From assembly GCA_001692895.1 (NCBI GenBank), contig KV748215.1, forward strand, positions 1,161,720 through 1,225,719: DNA of 64,000 bases. The letters run 5' to 3'. The stretch comes from Cenococcum geophilum 1.58. Taxonomy: Eukaryota > Ascomycota > Dothideomycetes > Gloniales > Gloniaceae. Shown piece after piece: positions 1-12,073 of this stretch. Position 1 is the stretch's first letter. Each line of letters starts with the position of its first letter. The notes under the pieces were generated by a model, which saw only the letters and a program-made list of their open reading frames with translations, had not been told where the DNA came from and did no database searches. A program made the position numbers and the translations under genes.

Positions 1-624
1 CTGGCGTCAGCAGAGCCGGATATCAGAATCTCTCTGCCGTGAAGCGAGAGGCAGAGAACTGCCTTTACGAAGTCATTGTGTCCTTGGTATCGTCGGGCAG
101 GCTTGCGAGTGCTGCAAGACCAAGACCAGATGCTCTTGTCCCAGCAGCCCGCGAACAAGGTGTTTGAGTGTTTGGAGATACAGAGGGACGTTAATGGGGC
201 CGTCGGACCAGTATAAACGGCGGATATTTCAGCAGTCTAGATGTTTAAACACCGTTAGTATTTTATGCACGTAAAATCTAAGGCCTACATGCAAACATGT
301 TGAGAATTGGACAGAAGGTAGAATTTTGAGCATGAGCAGGCAGGAAAAATGTCTTACAGACTTCGAGCACCACCCTCCTCACGGTCCCCGCCGCCTCGGC
401 AACATAGACACGCTCGTTGTTCTCCGGGTCGGCGGCGACAGCGAGGATCTTAGAGGCGAGTTTGATAGGGTTGCCTGATGCATTCTTCGATTTCGAGACT
501 CTGCGGGCAGATTCAGTGAGGTAGGTTCTACGGAGGCTCCATGTTAGTGCTTGGCAGACTGTAGATGGGCATGGAGAACTAACGTAGTCTGGAAGAAGTG
601 TCCTGGGTCTGTTGATCTTGACAT
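1..624 (-). CDS. WD40-repeat protein, 5' part (runs off the left edge)
   Basis: I read three exons on the minus strand: 584-624, 362-527 and 1-236 and beyond. The start MSRSTDPGHFF is at 624. The first intron has donor GTTAGT, branch CACTAAC and acceptor GTAG. The second has branch TACTAAC and acceptor CTAG; its donor GTCTGT is weak but is the only one that keeps the frame. The protein has a conserved opening (YLTESARRVSKSK, then KLASKILAVAADPEN), a VYVAEAAGTVRRVVLE strand, and WD-repeat text such as FAGCWDKSIWSW and GHNDFVKAV followed by LISGSADA. These are typical beta-propeller blades. Family members are fungal WD40 proteins of poorly defined role, so I give no symbol. The 3' end is outside the window. 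Confidence in the family is high and in the second donor moderate. Confidence 0.85.
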
Positions 625-1142
625 GTTGAGCAGACGACAGTGGTTTTCACGAGTATTGTATTTTCAAGGTGGGAGAGAAGCATGGATTTTCAACCCCTCC
701 ATTACTTATCTACAAAAGTACCTATGTACTTACCGATTATTACTATTACGATTATAGTGATGGGTGCTAATAAGCAACTTCAGCGATCAAAATAGAGACC
801 TAAGACGGTAGAGAATACTGAGATAGGAACCAGCAAACCAAACAATCCTCATTGCTACTTTCAGAATCTCCAAAAGTATGCTATCATGCATGTATCTCAT
901 ATCTCATGTTCGTGCTCATGAATCATAAATCCATCACATCATCCGCAAGTGAGGCATCATCCAAGCCGTCACCAGCACCATAAAACGCCCAATACGTATC
1001 TCAAAAAAGCCCACTGAAGGTTCTCAAGCCTCTTGTAAGAAACGCCCTGATGCGCCAACAAATGTCCACCTCATGTCGCAAGTGTGGTCGTCAAAATCAT
1101 TCACAGGAGAAATCTTGGAGTTCACCACATACTTGGGGACTG
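625..1142. other. Intergenic, WD40 promoter and byr4 3' flank
   Basis: Both flanking genes are on the minus strand, so this stretch should hold the WD40 gene promoter and the byr4 3' UTR. It is AT-rich around 700-960 and I see no coding signal, repeat or RNA gene in it. Confidence 0.5.
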
Positions 1143-3826
1143 CTACCTCCTTAGATGCTCAGCGGCTGCCAGTGCGGCCAGATCTCTCACGGCCCACCTC
1201 CAAGACTCGCTGCCATCTCTGATACCGCCGACCCAACCTTCAACTCGTCGCCTCCATATGTTTTCCTCCTCTCTTTGCCTTCGAATGAAACTAGGGCCGA
1301 GGTCAAACTCCTCGCCCACAAATGTCTGGTCTTCGGCATTCACTCCATCTCCATATCCGCCCGAGGTAACACTTGCTGTACCGCCCGCACCAACACCAAC
1401 CTTGCTATCGTCATCTTTGAGGTCTTCGAGCCCAGCAAATGGATCGTCCTCATCATCTACATCAATGGACTGGCTGGGAGGATCACCAGAATGAGATGAA
1501 GGGCCTAGTTTAAGCCAGCACATCTTGCGTGGGTCAAACACCATGCCACGCTCGACCTGGATGCCGCGAGCAGTTGAGATGTTTGATATCAGGGCTGGGG
1601 CGCGTGGTGGAGATGGTGGGCCGGGCATAGTAGGACGAGATTGCTGTTGATGATGTTGATGTTGATGATGATGGTGAGAGTGTTGAGTTTGGAAGGCTGA
1701 AAGAGCGGAGTGGGAGATGGAGCGCGATCGATCGTGTTGATGGTATAGGTGTTGATTTGACGGTGCAAAGGTAGGCGTGCTCGCAGTGGTAAGGGCGAGG
1801 GTAGTTGTAGATACATTGGGATGTGAGAAGGGAGCGAGTGCCACCTCATTACCTTCCCAGCGATGTAGCATGGGATTATAGGTCATTCCTTTTTCATCTA
1901 GAGGTAATGACATGGTAAGCAGGTGACCAAGGGTGGGACTGTCGAATTGGAAAGCTTACTCTTCACCATTGGTGCTGACATTGCTTTGATTAGCATCGGT
2001 TTTTGTCCTGTTCCTTTCCTTCCTCGTTGAGCTGTTGGGCTTGTATGAGGGCTCCTCGCAGCCACTTGTGCTTTCCAATTAGTCTGCCTCGGCATTATTT
2101 CTCCTTCGGCTCGCGATCTGGTTCCTGCAAGTCGTTGTTCTCGCGCTATGCGGCTTGCCGCTGTGTCACGGGCGAACCGTGGTGTGTTCTCTGGTTTGGG
2201 TGGACTTCTTGGCGTGGGTGGAAGGGGAGTAGTCATCCGGTCAGCAAGTGGCAATCGACTATTGCTTTGTTGATGCCGCAAAACTTTTGGCGGGCCCCGG
2301 TTTGTTGGTGCCTTCTCAAATTTCTTCTCCTTTGTCGCAGAAGTGGGCAGGTCATCGAAAACTTCAAGTTCGCTGCCATCACCGTATTGACGCCGTCTTG
2401 TAGGTTTAGCTAGAATGCGCTTGGCGGTAGCTTCACGAGCCAATGCAGCAGGAGCAACGTCTCTCCTCATGCCAGCACGACTGGGTGTGTCTGGAGGATT
2501 TGCAGCAGACATTCGTGAATATGATCGCATCGCTGTTGGGGAAATTGGCCGATTCGGATCTGACTCACGGCGAAGATGGCCTTGTGAAGGTTTTGCTGTG
2601 ATATGATGTGATTGCGAATTCGATATACCCGCAGGGAGGAATGGAACCGGAGGTTTGGGGGTCGTATGATAATTACTGCGCAAAACGGGTGCGGACCGTT
2701 TCGCTCGAAGCAATTGTGCATTAGTGGTTGTAGGCACTAGTCGACCGTGGTGGGTTGAGGAATGAGCCCCCGACTCATAAACGGGTGGAAGCTTTGTGCG
2801 ATTTGTCGATGCTGGTAGTGGCCTGGGTATTCTTGAGGCCGCTGGTTTGTCCGTAAATGTTAATGTAGTAGCAGGCCGAGCAGCAGGAGGAGCGGGAGGT
2901 TGAGAGCGCGTCTTCTGCACCACAAGGTTGCGGTTCAGAGTGAGCTTCTTTGTATCAACAACGTCTCCAGGGCCAATTTCCAGGCCGGCAAAGAAGTCCT
3001 CTTCATCTTCCGCGGGCTTCGGTTTGGGTTCCGGCTTAGGCGCTTCTTGAGGAGAGGATGTGTATGTCGGTACAGATGTGGGGAAAGAAGTAGGTGCAGA
3101 CGTCGGTGGCGGATCACGTCTTTGATGAGATGGTAGAGGCGAAACATCAGGAGTAGAGTGTTCGGCCTCTTTCAGTTTGTTCAAGCGAGCATTGAAATCC
3201 AGCGGTTCATTTGGTAACACAAGACCGGTAAAGTCATCGTCTTCGCTCTCGAGAGTCATGCAGCTGCCCATGCTAGGGCTCATGGCAGAAACGGAGGAGC
3301 TGCGGTTCCGTCCGTCCCGCCTCGTCCCACCGAATCGAATGCCTAGGCTTCCTTCACCCCAGTCGTCAAAATCATCTTGATCCTCTGCCGGCGTCCGAGG
3401 AAACTGAGGTGGTTTTAGTTTCAGTCCATCGGATGCACTCGCTGGCAACTCGAGGTCTTCTCCCCAATCATCGTCAGCAACAATTTTCCGTTGCGACTTC
3501 TTTTTGCCCAGTCGCTTGATCGATCCGCCGAGCAGAGCGGAGGAAGGAACGTTGGTGGGAATCGGTATGCCGGCTTGTTTCGCAGAGGATATCGCATTGA
3601 TAGTAGATAGTTCGTCATTTGGTGTCAGCAGAACCTGCCAGTCATCGTCGCCAATATTCGATTCCGAACGCACTGAAACGCGCGAAGACATGGAGGTCTG
3701 CACGGTTGAGGTTGAGTTGGTGAAGAGATCGCCTTGAAAATCGCCATCGTCGTCCCAGCTCTCGATGTTGGTCGCCATGGTGGCTGCACGCTGTGCAAAG
3801 CTGCCTCTGTTGGTAGGAAAGGCCAT
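1143..3826 (-). CDS. byr4: Byr4/Bfa1-type cytokinesis regulator (two-component GAP subunit)
   Basis: Byr4 (Bfa1 in budding yeast) forms, with Cdc16/Bub2, the GAP for the Spg1/Tem1 GTPase at spindle poles and restrains septation or mitotic exit. Two exons, 1960-3826 and 1143-1897, are joined across a 62-nt intron (donor GTAAGC, acceptor CTCTAG) and give 873 aa. The junction restores MVKNEKGMTYNPMLHRWEGN, a family signature. Other family features are the acidic N-terminal IESWDDDGDFQGD and DDDWGEDLELP, a long low-complexity Pro/Ser/Arg middle, and a C-terminal block with VFDPRKMCWLKL, DDEDDPFAGLEDL and EEFDLGPSFIRRQREEE. Start choice: MAFPTNRGSF at 3826 or MATNIESW at 3778; both are in frame and the second lies nearer the conserved part. 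A His/Gln-rich stretch lies near 1640-1680. Confidence 0.88.
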
Positions 3827-4554
3827 GACAGCTTGCAGGTACGCGGGCAGGAGCTTGGTTGGAGGGCGAAAAGTTGGAGGAGGTTGGGGAAGAGGTCTGG
3901 GTGGTCCGACACGAGGCCAAGTCTTTTTTGCGACAAGCGAGCAAAAGGCGTTGCACGCAGGCCAACGCGTGGATGACACGAAAAACGAAAGATCGGTTGG
4001 TGGCCTGGAAGAATCGAGTCGGTGAGAAACCAGACCAGGAGCGACTATATTCAGTACCCTTCTGTTGATCTCTAGCGCGCACCCGGTAGTCTTGCGGAGA
4101 TTTCGCAAGATCCGCAGTGGCTGATCGTGACTGCGGAGGCGCAGGCAGAAGCCTTGGAGAGCAATTCACATGCGAACCCCCGAGGCCCTCTAGGATTTGC
4201 CATAGACTCCCATGAAAACCCGGACGGCCCTGTTTCACGTCTCTCCATTTCATTTGAAACATCCAGGCTCAAAACAAGAATTCCTTGTCGACACGTTTGT
4301 TAGCTCCGCGCCTCCAACGTGACACCCGACTGAACATAGACTCAATTCCATCCGGGATACTCTTACAAAACTATATATATATCCCCCGCACCTCTAAGTT
4401 AAGAGCTAGAATAGTTAGCCACTTACTACTAAGCGGCTGGGTCCAAGCCTGTCACATAGCAATTTAGATCCAGAACGCGTTTCACGAGCGTCTGGAAGGC
4501 TTCTGAACTTGGAGTAGGAATATCGCCGCTATTCTATTAATTCAGACACGTCTC
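3827..4554. promoter_or_regulatory. Divergent promoter between byr4 and the XRCC4 gene
   Basis: The two genes start head to head 728 bp apart, so this interval must carry both promoters and 5' UTRs. A TATA-like run (ctatatatatat) lies at about 4371-4382, and poly-purine/pyrimidine stretches follow the byr4 start. No specific operator was recognised. Confidence 0.5.
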
Positions 4555-5866
4555 ATGGCGGACCAACACATCCTTCGACTTCCCCTAACGGGTGCGGACG
4601 ATGATTCCTGCGTCATAGTCAATGTCGTTAGCAACGGGCCTCTGCCTCTGGATGTCAAATTGCTAGCATCCGAAGGCAATTACCCATTCGTTGGTCAAAG
4701 TAAGCTCACCTCCGAGGATATTGTGTGTTGTTACTCCTTAATTTGTATTGTTAATCGGATGGTTCAGTTGAACAGCGTCGGATCAGCAAATTAAGAGTAG
4801 ACAAGAGGTACAATGGAAGCGCCGAAGAGTGGGACGCAGTTCTATCCCACCAGTTTCTTCAAAAAAGCCTCGAAGGGGAACACGCGAAAGCAGCAGATGG
4901 CGTGGAAGTTGTGTCCTCACTCGTCAGTGAGGATGAACTGAAAATTGTCATCCAAAAGCACGTCGGCGATGGTGGCATCTTAGTTCGTAGATGTTTAAAC
5001 CAACCAAAGGAAATTGCAATCGCTGACACGTTGCTCAGATCACATTAGGTGTTATCTCTCTAGCAAAAGACGAGGAAGAGGAAATTGACCCTTTGGCCTG
5101 GACGGGTATTGCTGCGCAAGCAGCTGCAGCTGCTCGGGATGAGGTAGCTGCGCTGAAATCAAAGCTGGACGCACAGCAGGAGATAGTCAGAAAGCTCAAC
5201 GCGCAACTTCAGGACCTCATCAAAACCAAAGAGGAGAATGAAAACGCTATGCTTGAAAAGTTCAAGGAGCTGCTAAATGAGAAAAAGCTCAAGATTAGAG
5301 ACCAACAAAGACTTTTAGCAGAAGCAAAAGTCAATCCAGCTGCTGGTAAGCCAGATTTAAATTCATCTCAGGTTCGTTGATGAGTTAACATTTTTATAGC
5401 AACAAAGGTCCAAGGACTTAGGGAAGAAGCAAAGACGCGCAAAGCTGCGGCTTCGAGGGCTTCGAAGCGGAAGGCAAATGGAAAACAACCTGTCGTTGAA
5501 CCCGACTCTGAAGATGACGAGTTCGAGCATATGCGGGTTGACGAAGAGCAGGCAGAAAACCACCGAGAATTGGAAGAGGACATGCCTGAAGCGGTTACGC
5601 CGGACCGAACGACGGATGACGAGACGGAAGATGAAGGTGACCTTGATACTGCGCCCTCTGCGTTCGTCCTACCGTCAAATTCGACCAAAGCTGAGAAAGG
5701 CAAAGTAATCGAGACAACACAAAAGCCCAAAGAGGAACAGACGCAAGCAGCTCTGCCTCCCCGGCGCGAATTGCCGTTTGCGAAGCGCGATGCACAACAT
5801 AAGCCACTAGATAAGAAGCCCTCATCTGTGCAGGACGAGGAAGATACGGAGGACGATGAGCTGTAA
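4555..5866 (+). CDS. xrcc4: XRCC4-family NHEJ protein (DNA ligase IV partner)
   Basis: Four exons, 4555-4699, 4768-4982, 5039-5345 and 5400-5866, give 377 aa. All junctions keep frame (for example FVGQ|IEQRRISKLR and AKVNPAA|ATKVQGLREE). The donor of intron 2 (GTTCGT) is the weakest. XRCC4/Lif1 holds DNA ligase IV and aligns ends in non-homologous end joining in the nucleus. The order seen is typical: an N-terminal beta-rich head (residues 1 to about 150), a long coiled coil from about residue 135 (heptads in DEVAALKSKLDAQQEIVRKL and LLNEKKLKIRDQQRLLAEAK), then a disordered acidic tail ending DEEDTEDDEL with KRK-type basic patches suited to nuclear import. It diverges from byr4. Annotation as XRCC4 rests on the coiled coil plus the head sequence. 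Confidence 0.85.
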
Positions 5867-7023
5867 TGAAACCGCATTAAGAGTGATAGGTAGTGATCGT
5901 AGGAAAGGATTTGCGACTTGCACATGAGATGCGGACGGATTAAGGGTTTACTGTATTGCTATAGTATTAAGACTGAGCGGCCTCATGTCTGGTATTTATG
6001 ATAGAACTGTACACTCGCAGTGGTTGTTGGCCATTTGGACTGGATGTGCTTGGTGTCTCAGGGCATAGAACCAATAACATTGGACCGAACGGGTTGAAGA
6101 ATCCCTAGGAACCCTCGGGTTTTTGTTTACATGCTGGTGATGTAAATCAACCATGGCTTGGGCGTGTCAGGGATCTGGCTCCCCTCCGCTTAGCTGCAGA
6201 TTTAGGGCTCGGCTTCCCTGCAGACCTGGCCGTCGAAGGTGGACGGCAGGTATAAATCTTGCCCACTGCTGGGAGTGCTTATTTTTGGCCAGTAGAGGTG
6301 CCCTGACGTAGGAGAAGGAGGGACAGACAAAGTACCTAAGTAGCTCTTGTTATCCGGCCAAACGTGAGCGAAGCAATTATACTGCTGATCGAAACAAATG
6401 ACGGGTCTGGCCTGCCGATCATCGTCAAAACCCTCCGCCAAATCGCCAAGATTGCCTCAGGCAGTTGACGCCCATTTGCGAACACTCTGAAGTCGTCACC
6501 TCACTCGTGTCTACACCACCAACACCACCACCCTTCTTCGGCACGCCCTCTGGCAGAAGTAGAGGCCCATAGACGCTCTACCAGAGTCCCATGCTTTCCG
6601 CACTGTCCGCGGTCCAGGACTTTGGCGGAATGATCGCGTTGTCCGGACCCAGCTCACCTATGACAGAAAGGTTGCGATAGGCCTCTAGCGGTCCTGTCGC
6701 ACATTCACTCGGTTGGTCTTCCCTCCAGATCTCTCTCTTCAGCGTGCTACCTTACTTAGTGTTCCACATACTGATTTTAGATATTTGCAGTTCAATTGTA
6801 CACCCGGTTCCAGTCTGCGCACCAAGCAACAAGATACGGCACTCGAATTAACCAAACCTCCTCTAATCTCCTTATAAATTATCTAAACTTACAACTTCAT
6901 GTTCCCGCATCCCGTGCCAACCTTCTCCTTGGTAGACGACTAGAACATCATTCCCGCGGACTGAGAACTTCAGTCACAACCATCGGACTGCACCCCGCTA
7001 AGCTAAAGGCGCATAAGTTCAAT
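5867..7023. other. Intergenic region upstream of the 781-aa protein gene
   Basis: No supported gene. An in-frame upstream ATG at 6796 exists but the stretch 6796-7023 reads like leader sequence, and the next gene most likely starts at 7024. No repeat or RNA gene recognised. Confidence 0.5.
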
Positions 7024-9513
7024 ATGTCAATTCTTGAATATACTACTGAGACTACCAAGTCTGGTCCTAGGACCAAACAATCTGCTTGCTCCTCCCATGA
7101 TATTGAAGAATTGGCCAAGCTCGATTCCATTTACGAGCGCATCCGCAAATGTGTGCCCATAACCCCATACATTCTCACAGTGCCCACAGATCGCCCTTAC
7201 CGGCACTGGTCTCAGCAAGAATCGCAGGGTTGGATGTTGGGGAACCTCTTCGACTCTGATGAAGAGCATCTACAATACAGGACCTTTAAGTTTCGCGAGT
7301 CTCTGAAGAGTTGTTTTGTAACCCGAACAGAAGAAGACGAGGAGAAGGAGAAGAACGAAAAATTAATGAAGAGTAGGGGCTGGAATACGCCGGTGCAGGG
7401 TCCTAAGAAGAAGATAAGTCTGAGTGCGTACAAGGCAAATAAAGCCAACGGACTCAGTGGTACGCCTACATCGAAGAAACCGTCGCCAGATCTAGGTCCA
7501 GTGAAGCGCGATCCTATTCACGTTAATGGTGTAAAAGACGAACCGAAAGCCTCTCCTGCTCCGAAACCGGGTTCGCAACAAGGACATAAGCGGTAACTAA
7601 ACACGATCCTGTTTTATCAAGAGTTGACTGACATTGATGGTAGACCGTTAGACAATTCTACAAACCAGGAGCAGCCTTCTACGAAATCGGACCAAGGTGC
7701 TCCACCGCCAAAGAAAACAAAAAACGAGCTGTCCCCTGGTACGAAGCACTCCCCTGAGACTTCTGCACAGTCAAATGCGACTCCACACGGGTTACCACCG
7801 CTTTTATCACCTGTTGGAGCAACATTACCCAATCCCCACGGTCTTCCACCAATTCTGTCACCTACTCTCCCCCCAAATATTCTCGCTGAGCTTGACCAAC
7901 TAGAGACTCAGCGTAAGCGAGCGGAATCAAACGCCTCATCTGATTTGAAGAATCAAAAGAGTGACGAGTCGCTGAGAGGTGTCGCACGCATGGCTAGCAA
8001 AAAAGTAGAAATCAAGACACGGCCAGGAAATTCCGAAAACAAGCCACTAGCAGGTTCTCAAAATCCGACTCTGAATCAACGCGAGAGTCTCAAACTACCA
8101 CCTTTAGGGAAGGAGCAAACTCTCGTAGTCAAACTCAAATATGGAAGGAAGCATAAGAAAGAAGTTGAGCGGTACCTCCGATTACCGCCCAGTAGTGTGA
8201 GCGCAGCTGCAGAGAAGAAGGAACGTCACCTGAAAGGCAAGCCGAAACAGCCCGAGAGTAGTGCAGGGAGGAGCAAGGAAGCACCTAAAGACTCTCCTCA
8301 AACAGTAGACACAGCTACACCAAATACCACCACCGAAAGCAAGATATCTGTGATAGGTGAGAAGCGCTCACGGCCTGACGACGACTCTCAGTCAGCCACG
8401 GTAGCATCGAAGCGCCAGAAACGCCCTCCACCAGGCGCTGACACAAATAAGAAACCGAGTACTCCAGCTCAACAAGCAATACCATCACCGGCTCTTTCAA
8501 ATCGCTCGAGCGCCCAAAAGGGTCAGGGTCAGTACATAACTCCCCGGAAAGACCTCAGAGCCATAAATATGATTCGCACGAACTCTATGGAAGGCAATGA
8601 TTCTACTCCTGGCCGTTCCGGATCCACCCCATCAGGTCCTAAGATACCGGATAGCAAGCCAGGGCCTACTTCGGCTTCTGTCAATGGAAGGCAAGCTGAA
8701 AGCCAAGCCTGGGCCCTTTGTTCCAGGAAACTTAATATGCTGGGCCGCTCACTCAAGCATGAGGCGCAGAAGATTGCAGAAAAGGAAAAGGCTTTGAAGG
8801 AGGATCAGATGCGTGCAGCTGTCATAAGTATCGAATGCGTTCTGTGAGTGACCTTTTCCGTTTACTTCCCCGCTCTCCTTTCACCCCTTTCAATTGCGTT
8901 CTAATTTCCCTCACCCGAGCTGATATCTTGATACAGTTCTTACATGGCCGCTTACTACGCCATGGACATCTCCTTTCGTTCTCGTGGCCGACTCGGCGAC
9001 GTCGAAGGCAATTGGAAAACCCTGATGCCTCTTTGGAGTTCCTTTCGCACACGCACAAAAGATTTCCCACACCTTGAAGGCTTGCGGCTTCACCTTGGTG
9101 CCGTAATTGCTGCTCGTATCTCCACACTGCTAGCGCAGCGCGGCCGCCCTCATGTCCACCATGACTCACCGCAGCACGATGTGGCAGCCGATTTTGCTGT
9201 CCTCGCGGAGAACTTTCAACAATTGCAGAGGTATTCACATGAGGCAAGAGGGGCACTGTCACTATTTGATCTCATGGAATACTATCCGAAAACATGGAAG
9301 GGTAGAGAAGTCACAATCGATCCGATGGAGTGGGAGAGCCTGACTGCGGGCATACTCAAGGGACCGTATTTCCTGCCTATCGGTCCAGACACTACACCTG
9401 TACAGGCGGTGCGATTTGGAGTGAAATTCCTAAAAGAGTGGATGGAGAAGGAGGGTGTTAAGTATGAACTACTCGTAAACTTGGAGAAGGTAGAAGAGGC
9501 GAGGAAGGGTTGA
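7024..9513 (+). CDS. Conserved-looking fungal protein of unknown function, 781 aa
   Basis: Three exons, 7024-7592, 7644-8843 and 8937-9513, are joined by a 51-nt intron (GTAACT, branch CTGAC, acceptor GTAG) and a 93-nt intron (GTGAGT, acceptor ACAG). Both splices preserve frame (GHKR|PLDNST; ECVL|SYMAAYY). The N-terminal ~150 residues look folded (YRHWSQQESQGWMLGNLF). The middle is long, charged and disordered, with a twice-repeated HGLPPxLSP motif, the tract LSPTLPPNILAELDQLE, and KR-rich stretches (KKVEIK, EKRSRPDDD, ASKRQKRPP) that suggest a nuclear protein. The C-terminal ~230 residues are ordered and helical (WKTLMPLWSSF, FPHLEGLRLHLGAVIAARI, WMEKEGVKYELLVNLEKVEE). I do not recognise the family. 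If the ATG at 6796 is used the protein gains 76 residues. Confidence 0.75.
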
Positions 9514-10152
9514 CAAAACTATTCAACGGAGGCATCTTTTGGCACTCGGCGCTTTATCAAAGAAACAGTGGGGTTATTCAGGGATTCATTAGGAGGTGGT
9601 AACTCGGCGTTTTGGGCACAATGGCGGAGCTTTTCGCTGGAGGGACTTTTTGGCATTAGGGTAAGATACCCCTGGGACCTTATGCGGGTCTCGTGTTTTT
9701 AGCGAGTCTGCTCCTAGAAAGGGAAAGACTTTATGACTGCATATCGGACGTGAGCTGGCACATTCTGTACAGGACGGTGGCGTATGCTTTGGCTACGGAG
9801 GGAAAGCAACATATTATTAGTTGTAGGGAGTATGGAGTGTTGATAGATTCTTTGCTGGCTTGGGAGAAATCAAAACCCTTTAAATTAATGCATCATATTA
9901 CTTCTGCAAAAAGGTCAACTAAAAACCCTCTACTCGATAGAGACATTGAGTAGGACTGATATGCACGGGAGGATTCTTAAGTTGCTACCTTGCTATCCTT
10001 GGTGCGGATAAATTTCGGATTTTCCAAACATGTATCAAAGTGAGTCAACCTCAGCCCCATTCCTCCACCTCGTAGCCTTCGTATACATAAGTAATTTCCA
10101 GCTTACCACTCTAACTTTACTATCAGTATCTCCTAGATACTAATTCTCAAGA
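9514..10152. other. Intergenic region
   Basis: Tandem plus-strand genes flank it. I see no gene-like reading frame, repeat or RNA gene. It should contain the 3' UTR of the preceding gene and the promoter of the following one. Confidence 0.45.
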
Positions 10153-11022
10153 ATGGGCCTCACAGCAGATCATTTCATGGATGCTATGTCAGATCTTCCC
10201 ACCGCTGACGACCCAGAAGCAAGCTCCTTAAACAACCATACCTCAGATGTCTTCCCCATTTTCTCTTTACCAACAGAGATACGCCTTCAGATATTCCGCT
10301 TTGCCCTCCCATACGCTCAAGTCATAGAATTCAGCCAGCGAACTCTCCAGCGCCACCCGGGCCGGCCAGGGTTCTATCTTGCTCCACTCCCAGAAAATAT
10401 CTCCAATGCCATCAATCTGATCGGCACCTGCAGGCAGTTTGAAGTCGAGGCTAAGGGGATTTTATACGGAGAGAATGTCTTCCGATTCGTGTTTACAAGA
10501 GAGCATGTAGCTTCGCGGGGCAGCACTTTTGAGCTAATGCCTACAGAGGCGGTACGTCAGGTTCGCAAATGCGAATTGGTCATTGGGGACAGCCTGTATG
10601 AAGAAGAAGTGTACCGGCGCATACAGAAATGGATGCGGTTTGTGGCTTGTCGTCTCGCGGGCGTGCATCGCCTCCTAGAACTCCACATCGACTTACGCAC
10701 GGGAGAATTCGAGAAGACGAGGTGGTCGGAATACTTCAAGCCATGGGCGGATGGCCAAGTTGCGCGCATATATCAGTACTGCTTGGAGCCGCTTGCTTTT
10801 TTGACGAGAGTTGGCAAAGTGCGTATAACTGGGCATGTGGATGAGGGATTTGCGAAGGCATTGACGGAGGTTATGATGAAGGGTCCTAAGGAGGCGACCT
10901 TGGTCGGAAGGTCACACTCGAGTGGGAGCAGGATTGGGTCGGATAACGTGACTAGAAGCTCCGTTATAAATCCAGTGACCGCCGATAAGAGGAGATTCTT
11001 CGACCCAGATTGGATCTGGTGA
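10153..11022 (+). CDS. F-box/2EXR-like fungal protein, 289 aa
   Basis: A single uninterrupted exon. After a short disordered leader (about 30 residues) the motif FPIFSLPTEIRLQIFRFALP appears, an F-box-like helix pair of the type found in fungal 2EXR and F-box hypothetical proteins. It is followed by the usual companion block NLIGTCRQFEVEAKGILYGENVFRF, and later LLELHIDLRTGEF. Canonical F-box proteins recruit Skp1 for ubiquitin ligase complexes, but this fungal family is large and its members are mostly untested, so the role is inference. No membrane segment or signal peptide. The family assignment is fairly safe, the function is not. Confidence 0.7.
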   Translation: MGLTADHFMDAMSDLPTADDPEASSLNNHTSDVFPIFSLPTEIRLQIFRFALPYAQVIEFSQRTLQRHPGRPGFYLAPLPENISNAINLIGTCRQFEVEAKGILYGENVFRFVFTREHVASRGSTFELMPTEAVRQVRKCELVIGDSLYEEEVYRRIQKWMRFVACRLAGVHRLLELHIDLRTGEFEKTRWSEYFKPWADGQVARIYQYCLEPLAFLTRVGKVRITGHVDEGFAKALTEVMMKGPKEATLVGRSHSSGSRIGSDNVTRSSVINPVTADKRRFFDPDWIW

Positions 11023-12073
11023 GGATTTACCCTTGGAAGGCTTCCGGCCCCTTTGTGAACCTCTAGCACCATTCAAGTTTGATTCCAAACCCGCAGGTCT
11101 ACCTAGATCTCAGCTAATCCAATGAGTATTTAAGCTCGCTATTGCTTGTTTGTCCTCCCTCTGTACCTGCTCGAATTCTAAATTCCTAGTCAGAACATCA
11201 TACAGCTACTTATGTAGGTAATATTTCATTTTAGTGCTGCTATGATTAAGCCTTAGACTTCTTTTAAAAACCAGAATGCTACTATTTCATACTCAGAACT
11301 CCACAGAAGAGCAGTGGCTAGCGCAAAGGTCGTATTAAGAATCGGAATAACCAACCACGAAGATATATATAAGAAATGTTGCAAACACGTTGTAAGCAAT
11401 TCAAGTTACAAGAAAATTCTCTGTTCGTATCCACATCAATCAGTGTAAAGCCAATACAAATACTGCATCGGTGTGCCATTGCGAGTTACGCTCTTGAAGT
11501 AGCCTAATTTTTTTTCTAATTAGGCGTCGTTGATCAATTACTGCCGAGCATTTCAATACCTTTTCGAATGTCTTTTTTTTGGGGAGCTTAGATTAATGTT
11601 AAGGGCTGCTGTGCTAGCTTTTATGTGACGTTAATTTTGCTACACGACTGGCTAAAAAAAATCGGAGTTAGGTTAAACTGCAATTCTGCATTTCTCAATA
11701 ATCGTCGTGAGTCTCTAATGTGCCCTCATTCCATATTTTCCATTAAATAATGAGAATTTTGATGGTTGTCCCTTATCACATTCTCGTTTTCATATCTCTG
11801 GAAAAGTCTGTAACTATCTCTACGTAGAGGGCGTGGTAGGGCATCCTTTTTACCAGGGCGAGGTAAACATTCTGGGTGGTGGGTCAAATTAAGCGAGGCT
11901 TAGCGAGTTTTTAGCGTGACGAGGTGGAGTGAAGTGAGGCCTAGTACTTAAAGACTTCCGGCGTCGAGAACTCACTCTCTTTCCTCCAACAACCTCCTCT
12001 CTCACATTTGACCAAAAATTTCAATTTCAACCTTTCAACCGTACTCTAACATCACTGAGCATATCCACCAAAC
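11023..12073. other. AT-richer intergenic region
   Basis: About 1 kb without coding signal, with several A/T homopolymer runs (11509-11516, 11573-11581). A CT-rich stretch at about 11975-12003 just before the next start resembles a fungal core promoter or 5' UTR. Confidence 0.45.

Noticed and set aside
5368..5925. Ser/Val-rich minus-strand frame
   Set aside because: It is the shadow of the acidic C-terminal exon of the XRCC4 gene.
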